Shown here: positions 57,629-64,000 of the stretch, piece after piece | Position numbering within the stretch: position 1 is the stretch's first letter | How the letters are laid out: every line of letters begins with the position of its first letter | Assembly: GCA_934183325.1 (NCBI GenBank) | Contig: CAKPSH010000001.1 | Location: 111,681 to 175,680, forward strand | Direction of reading: 5' to 3' | DNA: 64,000 bases | From: an uncultured Clostridia bacterium | GTDB taxonomy: Bacteria > Bacillota > Clostridia > TANB77 > CAG-508 | Position numbers and translations under genes: made by a program | The notes under the pieces: generated by a model | The model's database searches: none | Seen by the model: only the letters and a program-made list of their open reading frames with translations | Told to the model about the DNA's origin: nothing

Positions 57629-59251
57629 TTAAAATTTCATATATTTATCTTCATTGTAGTCTTTAGCTGCCTTTACTAAACCTGCAAATAATGGTCCTGG
57701 TCTATCTGGTCTTGACTTGAATTCTGGATGGAATTGACCTGCTATAAAGAATGGATGGTTTTTATTTTCTACCATTTCTACAAGTTGTCCATCTGGTGAT
57801 GTTCCTGATATTGTAAGTCCATTACTTTCCATCATTTCTCTGTAATCATTATTGAATTCATATCTATGTCTGTGTCTTTCTGATATTTCTGTTTTTCCAT
57901 ATAATTTATGTGCAAGTGTTCCTTCTTTTACAATGCATCTGTAAGCTCCTAATCTCATTGTTCCACCTTTTGCTTCAACTCCAATTTGGTTGTCCATTAT
58001 ATGTATTACTGGATTTTTGCAATCTTTCTCAAATTCCTCAGAATTTACATCTTCTAATTTTAATACATTTCTAGCAAACTCAATAACACTCATTTGCATT
58101 CCTAAGCATATTCCTAAAAATGGAATTTTGTTTTCTCTTACATATTCAATAGTTGTTATCATTCCTTCTATACCTCTATTTCCAAATCCTCCTGGAACAA
58201 CAACACCATCTATTCCATCTAATGTTTCAGCTACATTTTCTTTTGTTATATTTTCTGAATCTATGAAATGAACTTTTACTTTTACATTATTAGCAAATCC
58301 ACCGTGTTGTAGGCTTTCAGCTACAGATAGATATGAGTCTTCTAGTTGTATATATTTTCCTACAATTGCTATGTTTACGGTTTCATCTCCTATGCTTCTT
58401 ATATTTTCTATCATTTTTTCCCACTCTTCATTTTTAGGTTCCTTTTTATCTAAGTGTAAATGTTCACATACATCTAATGCTAAGCCTTCTTTTTCTAGCA
58501 TTAGTGGTACAGCATATAAATTATCTGCTGTTAAATTTTGAACTACATTTTGTTTTCTAACATTACAGAATAAAGCTATTTTTTCTCTCATATTTTCTGG
58601 TACTTCAAATTCAGAACGGCATACTAATATGTCTGGTTGAATTCCATATGATTGTAAATCTTTTACAGAATGTTGTGTTGGTTTTGATTTTAATTCATTT
58701 GAACCATATATATATGGTAATAATGTTACATGAATATAACATACATCTTCTGGAGCTTTTTCTAGTCCGACTTGACGAATGGCTTCAATAAAAGCTAAGC
58801 TTTCAATATCTCCTACTGTTCCACCTAGTTCTGTTATAACAACATCTATATCTGTATCTTCGAATGCATAAATTCTGTCTTTAATTTCGTTTGTTATATG
58901 TGGTATAACTTGTACTGTTTTTCCTAAATAGTCTCCTCTTCTCTCTTTTTCAATTACAGATTGATATATTTTTCCTGATGTTACACTTGAATTTCTTGTT
59001 AAATTTTCATCGATAAATCTTTCATAATGTCCTAAATCTAGATCTGTTTCTGCTCCATCATCTGTTACAAAAACTTCTCCATGTTCATAAGGACTCATTG
59101 TTCCTGGATCGACATTGATATATGGATCAAATTTTTGATTTGTTACTTTATATCCTCTATTCTTTAATAATCTTCCCAAAGATGCCGCTGTTATTCCTTT
59201 ACCTAATCCTGATACGACTCCTCCTGTTACAAAAATGTACTTTGTATTCAT
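57629..59251 (-). CDS. pyrG: CTP synthase
   Basis: CTP synthase, 540 residues, makes CTP from UTP, ATP and glutamine. The N-terminal synthetase domain begins [16 protein letters not shown] and has [14 protein letters not shown]. The C-terminal glutamine amidotransferase domain has the catalytic Cys in [16 protein letters not shown] and the His/Glu in HPEFKSRP. Both domains are intact. In the 236-base leader (59252-59487) lie a hairpin with AAATGTC/GACATTT arms, repeat copy C and the preceding gene's terminator; a pyr attenuator was not recognised. Confidence 0.98.
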   Translation of the reverse strand: MNTKYIFVTGGVVSGLGKGITAASLGRLLKNRGYKVTNQKFDPYINVDPGTMSPYEHGEVFVTDDGAETDLDLGHYERFIDENLTRNSSVTSGKIYQSVIEKERRGDYLGKTVQVIPHITNEIKDRIYAFEDTDIDVVITELGGTVGDIESLAFIEAIRQVGLEKAPEDVCYIHVTLLPYIYGSNELKSKPTQHSVKDLQSYGIQPDILVCRSEFEVPENMREKIALFCNVRKQNVVQNLTADNLYAVPLMLEKEGLALDVCEHLHLDKKEPKNEEWEKMIENIRSIGDETVNIAIVGKYIQLEDSYLSVAESLQHGGFANNVKVKVHFIDSENITKENVAETLDGIDGVVVPGGFGNRGIEGMITTIEYVRENKIPFLGICLGMQMSVIEFARNVLKLEDVNSEEFEKDCKNPVIHIMDNQIGVEAKGGTMRLGAYRCIVKEGTLAHKLYGKTEISERHRHRYEFNNDYREMMESNGLTISGTSPDGQLVEMVENKNHPFFIAGQFHPEFKSRPDRPGPLFAGLVKAAKDYNEDKYMKF

Positions 59252-59310
59252 ATTTTACCTCTCCTTTAAATAATAACTATTAAAAAAACTAAAAGTAAGA
59301 ATAATATTTT

Positions 59311-59332
59311 TTAAATGTCAGCAGACATTTAA
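59311..59332 (-). promoter_or_regulatory. Hairpin in the pyrG leader
   Basis: TTAAATGTC-AGCA-GACATTTAA is a perfect 9-bp stem about 60 bases before pyrG's start. The minus-strand tail is A-rich, so it is not a simple terminator. A role in pyrG control is conceivable. Confidence 0.35.
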
Positions 59333-59348
59333 GAATTTTAATTATTCC

Positions 59349-59402
59349 TTAATTATTTTCTAAGAAAAATCACTATTTTTAGATGACTTTCCTAAAAATA
59401 TA
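59349..59402 (-). repeat. Small intergenic repeat family, copy C
   Basis: Third copy, inverted relative to A and B. Read on the minus strand: TTTAGGAAAGTCATCT, AATAGTGATTTTTCTTAGAA and AATAATTA. It is located upstream of pyrG. Confidence 0.55.
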
Positions 59403-59407
59403 AAAAA

Positions 59408-59448
59408 ATAGATTAAACAAAAACCTTTAGGGGTTTTTTTTTAATCTA
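59408..59448 (-). terminator. Intrinsic terminator of the nucleotidyltransferase gene
   Basis: ATAGATTAAACAAAAACC pairs with the GGTTTTTTTTTAATCTAT side to give a stem of about 17 bp with one mismatch and a small TTAG-type loop. It lies 40 bases past the stop. Confidence 0.75.
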
Positions 59449-59487
59449 TCTCTTTAAGACCTTTTAATAATACCATATCTCGACAAT

Positions 59488-60060
59488 TTATGCAAGGGGT
59501 TTTACTGATTTTATAATATCTTTTAGAATTTTTCTATTTTTATATATGCATTTTGGGCAGTATTCTTTTATGTAATCTATATTATCTTCTTTTAATGCTT
59601 CTCTAATTTTTGTTGCAGATAATCCATTAAACTGATTATCTCTTGAAAAGAATCTAAAATTAATTCTTTCTTTTAAATATTCATCAAACCATCCTTTTAT
59701 TAATTTAGGTTCTTCTGAACAATAATATGAAAATTTTTTTACATCCATATTTGATACTACATTATAATATACTAATCTTCCCCATTCTGTATCTGTAGTG
59801 TTTTTTTCTGTTGACCAGTCCGGTAGTTCCATTATTTTTATTTTTTCCTCATAGTTTTTACCAAATTTTTCGATTAATGCTTCTTCTACTATTTTTCTTC
59901 TTATTGTTATATCTAGAGGATTTCTATCTGTTCCTTTTTTATTTGCACTTCCAATCATAATCAGTACTTTATCATTTTCTTTCAATGCATTTTCTATTAA
60001 CCACAAATGTGCATTATGAATTGGTTGCATTCTACTTAAAAATATTCCTACTTTTTCCAT
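59488..60060 (-). CDS. Nicotinamide-nucleotide adenylyltransferase-like protein
   Basis: A 190-residue nucleotidyltransferase of the HxGH family, similar to archaeal NadM. The motif is FLSRMQPIHNAHLWLIENAL, then GSANKKGTDRNPLDITIRR, and LSATKIREAL takes the place of ISTTxxR. It is expected to join ATP to NMN or a similar phosphate ester. Whether the substrate is NMN is not proven. It starts 66 bases after the exchanger stop. Confidence 0.82.
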   Translation of the reverse strand: MEKVGIFLSRMQPIHNAHLWLIENALKENDKVLIMIGSANKKGTDRNPLDITIRRKIVEEALIEKFGKNYEEKIKIMELPDWSTEKNTTDTEWGRLVYYNVVSNMDVKKFSYYCSEEPKLIKGWFDEYLKERINFRFFSRDNQFNGLSATKIREALKEDNIDYIKEYCPKCIYKNRKILKDIIKSVKPLA

Positions 60061-60125
60061 ATTTCATCTTCCTATTTTTTGCTTTATTATATCACAGTAT
60101 ATGTTTTTTTCAATATTTTTATTTT

Positions 60126-60962
60126 CTAAACACCTACAAGTTTGCACACTAATATTCCTATTGTTAATACTATAAATAAATTTATGTTATTTGAAGTTAA
60201 TAAATTATTAGTAGCTTCTATAACGCCATCAATATTTTCTTCTTTTCTTTCTTTGTTTCTTTGTGATTCTATAAATGTAATTAATTCTGGTATACTTGTA
60301 ACAAATCCCATTGCTATTCCTATTATTGCTTCTGGTATATTAAATATTCTACTAAAATCGCTTACAACTCCTCCTAACAATTCTCCTATTGTAAATAGTG
60401 ATATTCCTATTATTATTAAATATATTATGCTTTTAGTAGCTATTCTTCTTTTACTTTTATTTTCAATTTTTTCTATTTCTTCTGTATTTACTTCTTCTAA
60501 ATACATTTTATGTGAATTTTTATTTATTATATAGAACAAAATAAATAACATTATAAATATTGGCACAAATCCTATATTTAATTCTATTTTATATATAACT
60601 GCACATAATGGTATTAAAATTGTTATAATTACCATTACTATATCAGATATTAATGCTTCATTTTGTAATTTTTTTTGATTTTTATTCAAAATGATTGCAA
60701 ACATATATTGAATAACATTTATAATGTTTGAACTTAAAACATTATATATAACCGTTGTAAACATTCCTTGAATTGAAGTAAAAAATACACTAATTAATTC
60801 TGGCATTGATGTTGCAATTCCAGCAATATTTCCAACTATTTTTGAATCCAAATTTAATGCTATTGCTAATTTTCTTATAACAGTTACTAACGCATTTTTT
60901 GCAATTACTATAATTAATGTTGAATATATAATAAATTTTAATAAATTAAATACTAATTCCAT
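60126..60962 (-). CDS. CaCA-type cation exchanger-like membrane protein
   Basis: A 278-residue membrane protein with about nine helices and two inverted alpha repeats: GNIAGIATSMPELISVFF and GIAMGFVTSIPELITFIE. The acidic SMPEL/SIPEL residues are the ion-binding pattern of Na+/Ca2+ exchangers. A short charged loop (about 150-170) separates the halves. It probably exchanges Ca2+ or another cation for Na+ or H+. Its start codon and SD lie within the palindrome at 60961-60998. Confidence 0.8.
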   Translation of the reverse strand: MELVFNLLKFIIYSTLIIVIAKNALVTVIRKLAIALNLDSKIVGNIAGIATSMPELISVFFTSIQGMFTTVIYNVLSSNIINVIQYMFAIILNKNQKKLQNEALISDIVMVIITILIPLCAVIYKIELNIGFVPIFIMLFILFYIINKNSHKMYLEEVNTEEIEKIENKSKRRIATKSIIYLIIIGISLFTIGELLGGVVSDFSRIFNIPEAIIGIAMGFVTSIPELITFIESQRNKERKEENIDGVIEATNNLLTSNNINLFIVLTIGILVCKLVGV

Positions 60963-60998
60963 AAAAACCTCACATATTATAATATGTGAGGTTTTTAT
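60961..60998 (-). terminator. 38-bp perfect palindrome over the exchanger start and RBS
   Basis: A perfect palindrome of 38 bases (arm ATAAAAACCTCACATATTA) lies 13 bases after galE's stop. The minus-strand right side GGTTTTTAT ends as a U-tract inside the exchanger's start codon (ATG at 60960-60962) and contains its TGAGG ribosome site. It looks both like galE's terminator and like an RBS-hiding hairpin for the exchanger. Confidence 0.8.
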
Positions 60999-61011
60999 GT
61001 TTTCTATTCAG

Positions 61012-62019
61012 TTATGAATTTCTTTTTACATAATTCCAAGAATCAAAGCACATATCTCTAATTCCATATTCTGCCTTCCATCCTAATTCTTTTAAAGCTT
61101 TATTTGGATCAGTATAACATTCCGCAATATCTCCTGGTCTTCTTTCTGTAATTTTATAATTTACTTTTACATTATTTACTTCTTCAAAATTTTTTATAAT
61201 TTCAAGAACACTATATCCATTTCCAGTTCCTAAATTATATATATACATTCCTGATTTCTCTTTTTCCAATTTTTCAAGTGCTTTAATATGTCCTTTTGCT
61301 AAATCTACAACATGTATATAATCTCTAACTCCTGTTCCATCTTTTGTATTATAATCATTTCCATATACACTAAGAATTTCAAGTTCACCATTTGCCACTT
61401 TTGTTATATATGGCATTAAGTTATTTGGAATTCCATTTGGATTTTCACCTAATAAACCGCTTTTATGTGCTCCTATTGGATTGAAATATCTCAATATGCA
61501 AATGTTCCAGGTGTTATCTGATTTATATAAATCTTGTAAAATTTGTTCGATCATCAATTTTGAAGTTCCATAAGGATTTGTTGTTCCTCCAATTTTACAT
61601 TCTTCTGTTATTGGAACTCTTTCTGGATCTCCATATACAGTTGCTGATGAACTAAATATAAAGTTTTTTACATTAAATTTTTTCATTGTTTCCAAAAGAA
61701 TAATCGCACCTGTAACATTATTATGATAATACATTAATGGTTCTTTTACTGATTCTCCAACAGCTTTAAAACCTGCAAAATTCATAACTAATTCTATTGT
61801 ATTATTTTCCTTGAAAACTTCTTCTAATTTTTCTCTATCTAAATAGTTTATTTTATAAAATTTTGGTCTTTTTCCTGTTATTTTTTCTATTGCATCTAAT
61901 ACTTCTATTTTACTATTGGATAAATCATCAACAATAATTACTTCTCTATTTGAATTTAATAATTCAACAACTGTATGGCTTCCAATATAACCTAAACCAC
62001 CTGTTACTAAAACACTCAT
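61012..62019 (-). CDS. galE: UDP-glucose 4-epimerase
   Basis: GalE, 335 residues, interconverts UDP-glucose and UDP-galactose (or the N-acetyl forms). It has NAD-binding GGLGYIGSHT, catalytic Ser in FSSSATVYG and Tyr/Lys in NPYGTSKLMIE, and RYFNPIGAHKSG. Length fits the family. It is followed on the minus strand by the palindrome and preceded, after 11 bases, by the flippase. A role in making precursors for the surface glycan is likely. Confidence 0.95.
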   Translation of the reverse strand: MSVLVTGGLGYIGSHTVVELLNSNREVIIVDDLSNSKIEVLDAIEKITGKRPKFYKINYLDREKLEEVFKENNTIELVMNFAGFKAVGESVKEPLMYYHNNVTGAIILLETMKKFNVKNFIFSSSATVYGDPERVPITEECKIGGTTNPYGTSKLMIEQILQDLYKSDNTWNICILRYFNPIGAHKSGLLGENPNGIPNNLMPYITKVANGELEILSVYGNDYNTKDGTGVRDYIHVVDLAKGHIKALEKLEKEKSGMYIYNLGTGNGYSVLEIIKNFEEVNNVKVNYKITERRPGDIAECYTDPNKALKELGWKAEYGIRDMCFDSWNYVKRNS

Positions 62020-62030
62020 TATATCCTCCT

Positions 62031-63584
62031 TTATTTTTTTACCATTCTTATAGCTACATTACAGTATTTTTTCATGCTTTCTCTAAATTGTTTATCTATT
62101 AAGAAACATCCTAATATTACTATAAAACTGATAATTCCATTAACTGCAAATAATTTTATTAAATTTACAATTGTATATTCTGTACTCATATTTAATAATT
62201 TTATAAATGCATATGACATCCCTGAACCTACCAATCCTATGGCTGTATATTTTAAAGTTATTAAGAAAAACTTTGATAATTTTTCTTTAAATATATACTT
62301 AAATATTACATATGGTTTCCATAGCATTGTAATTGCTATATTACTTGCAACTGTACCTAATACTATTCCCAATATACCAAATTTAAATGCAAGTGCTACT
62401 GATACTACCAAGTTTATTATAGATTCTACTATTGGAGAATATCTGTCCCAAAATATTCCATAAGCCTCTTTAAATTTATCTATTGGATTTTTTATTACTC
62501 TAAACATTATATTTACGGCTATACCAAATACTACGACTGAAGAAAGTGTTAAATCATTGCCAAAAACTACTCCTACAAACGGATTTGCCAATTGATAAAA
62601 TAGAAATCCAAATAATACTGTTACAAAGCACATCACAATATACATTTCTTTCCATATATTATATACTTCTTTTGGCTTTTTTTCTATTATAAAATTACCA
62701 ATTGATGCTGTAATTCCTATAAAAGCTTGTTCTACTAATCCTGTTAATAGTGAATATATTAACATATAATTTGAATATATACCACTATCTGTTAAATTAC
62801 AAAAATATGAAATCAATATTGTGTCTGTTTGATATACAACAAGTCCACCTATTCTGTGAAAAGCAGTATCTTTTGTTGTTTTTACTATATCTTTATATTT
62901 TTTTAATAATTCTTTAAATTTACCTTTGCTTGATTTATACCAAGTATACATTTTTTTTGTTTTATAGTTTGTATACATATATATAACAATATTTGCGCCA
63001 ATTTCAATTATTACCCAAGCATAAAAGTTTTTTAAAACACTTATTGCTATTAATTGTAATATATTTTTTATTATTTTTCCATCATTTTGTATTTTTACAA
63101 CAAAGTAATTTTTTTGATCTGCTGATGGTAATACTGTTAAAAAAGTTAATAAATATGACACAACTGTTGCTATCAAATATAATATAAATGATATTCTTAC
63201 TTCAGACATTGGTATTGTTGTATTAACAAAATGATTGATAAAAATTGTAATAAAAATTCCTATAACCGCCACTACAACAGCAATTATTCTATATAGGTAC
63301 TTGTACAAACATAAAATTTCATTTATTTTTTCATGATCCCCATCTGCTAATGGCTTATATAATGAGTATCCTATTGCTGTGGATAAACCCAATTCAGCAA
63401 TATTTAATACTCCTATGATATTAGTTAATAGTGAATTCAATCCTGCATATTCTATTCCTATGTATCTTATAAGTGCTATTCTCATTACAAAGGTAAAAAT
63501 ACTACTAATAAAATAATATACTAATGAAATCGTTGCATTTTTTATTGAATTTTGACTTCTCGTTGACTCTTTTTCCACTTTCAT
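62031..63584 (-). CDS. Polysaccharide flippase, MATE/Wzx-like
   Basis: A 517-residue transporter with about 14 membrane helices, typical of Wzx/oligosaccharide flippases. It begins with a hydrophilic NSIKNATISLVYYFISS and an early GIEYAGLNSLLTNIIGVLNIAELGL. It should flip lipid-linked glycan units across the membrane. It is set between a cut glycosyltransferase and galE, in line with a glycan locus that continues past the window. Confidence 0.9.
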   Translation of the reverse strand: MKVEKESTRSQNSIKNATISLVYYFISSIFTFVMRIALIRYIGIEYAGLNSLLTNIIGVLNIAELGLSTAIGYSLYKPLADGDHEKINEILCLYKYLYRIIAVVVAVIGIFITIFINHFVNTTIPMSEVRISFILYLIATVVSYLLTFLTVLPSADQKNYFVVKIQNDGKIIKNILQLIAISVLKNFYAWVIIEIGANIVIYMYTNYKTKKMYTWYKSSKGKFKELLKKYKDIVKTTKDTAFHRIGGLVVYQTDTILISYFCNLTDSGIYSNYMLIYSLLTGLVEQAFIGITASIGNFIIEKKPKEVYNIWKEMYIVMCFVTVLFGFLFYQLANPFVGVVFGNDLTLSSVVVFGIAVNIMFRVIKNPIDKFKEAYGIFWDRYSPIVESIINLVVSVALAFKFGILGIVLGTVASNIAITMLWKPYVIFKYIFKEKLSKFFLITLKYTAIGLVGSGMSYAFIKLLNMSTEYTIVNLIKLFAVNGIISFIVILGCFLIDKQFRESMKKYCNVAIRMVKK

Positions 63585-63600
63585 TCCTCCTACTTTTGTT

Positions 63601-64000
63601 CTATATTAGCTCTAAATATTTTTTAGCTACCCATTCCCATGTAATATTTTCCCTTTTTATTTCTTTATTATAGTTTAATGCTTTTTTTATAGCTGATGTT
63701 AATTCTTCCTTTTTATTTATATTAACATAGAATACTCCGTCTTTTTCATAGCTTTCGCTTTTTGTTGTAGTAACTACTGGAATATTTTCATTCAATGCAG
63801 CTAAATAACTACCATTTCTATTTGAAACTCCATTTACAAATGGTAATACACATACATCTGTAGATTTTAAATAAATTCCTGCATCTCCTTGATTTACAAA
63901 TCCCAAAAATATAATTCTTTCATATACACCAATTTTTTTTGATAATTCTATTAATGATTTTTGGTATGCATTTTCTTCTTTTACATCACCAATAAATAAT
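63601..64000 (-). CDS. Glycosyltransferase, GT-B C-terminal part, cut by window edge
   Basis: A partial gene whose 5' end lies beyond the window. The frame stays open to the last base. The visible tail (about 132 residues) has the GT4-like GVYERIIFLGFVNQGD, LPFVNGVSNRNGSYLAAL and VVTTTKSESY. In the GT-B fold this is the nucleotide-sugar binding half. A TTG at 63906 could mimic a start but is internal. It is followed after 16 bases by the flippase gene. Confidence 0.75.
   Translation of the reverse strand, partial: LFIGDVKEENAYQKSLIELSKKIGVYERIIFLGFVNQGDAGIYLKSTDVCVLPFVNGVSNRNGSYLAALNENIPVVTTTKSESYEKDGVFYVNINKKEELTSAIKKALNYNKEIKRENITWEWVAKKYLELI

Noticed and set aside
63601..63906. A small 101-residue protein starting with TTG.
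   Set aside because: The frame stays open to the window edge and the sequence continues the glycosyltransferase fold.

Overview
The window is AT-rich bacterial DNA with almost every gene on the minus strand. It suggests an uncultured, gut-type Clostridia member of the Firmicutes. Supporting signs are the sporulation genes spoIIP and a spoIVB-like S55 protease, groESL under CIRCE operators, ftsEX with an M23 hydrolase, a bifunctional Rel protein, an archaeal-type ProRS without an editing insert, and SD-plus-sigma-A style signals throughout. No rRNA, tRNA, CRISPR array or complete insertion sequence was seen. Region by region: positions 1-9900 are a cell-surface glycan locus read right to left. 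It holds a CpsD-type tyrosine kinase, a membrane-protein/sortase/sortase-substrate cassette, and four genes that fit the N,N'-diacetylbacillosamine route (PglF-like 4,6-dehydratase, PglE-like aminotransferase, PglD-like acetyltransferase, PglC-like phosphoglycosyltransferase), then a GT4 glycosyltransferase. A separately promoted AAA/DUF4143 ATPase is inserted among them. The locus theme returns at the right edge (galE, a Wzx-type flippase and a cut glycosyltransferase at 61012-64000). Positions 10029-19501 hold a DinD-like SOS gene, a CBS protein, a cell-wall amidase, a large unrecognised protein, a dGTPase-like HD protein, SpoIIP and an MBL hydrolase. Positions 19594-26032 hold relA, glyQS, a degenerate secD/secF pair and an HD protein. 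Positions 26371-31540 hold the ftsE-ftsX-M23-S41 division/cell-wall run and the S55 protease. Positions 31882-36019 hold a phosphoesterase, tsaD, an M50 protease and lysS. Positions 36186-39195 are an island. It has a clearly GC-richer SleB/CwlJ-like secreted gene and, divergently, the only plus-strand gene, a protein of six HTH-like repeats joined to a sigma-like C-terminal part. Positions 39333-47168 hold recA, a two-component system, a dNTPase, proS, scpB and small unknowns. Positions 47259-53561 encode surface proteins: GH25, a Zn-binding lipoprotein-like SBP, an LPKTG protein, a cadherin-like protein and a dockerin-bearing glucosaminidase. Then come groESL, a DUF6311-like membrane protein, pyrG, a nucleotidyltransferase and a cation exchanger. 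The most unusual content is (1) the six-repeat HTH/sigma-like protein; (2) two ~150-bp conserved elements at 26155-26374 and 31671-31893 (plus a mini-derivative at 30596-30653), each wrapped in a perfect outer inverted repeat whose sequence is different at each locus and includes the stop codon of the neighbouring gene; (3) a second small repeat family with three copies; and (4) two genes where a hairpin sits between the Shine-Dalgarno sequence and the start codon.
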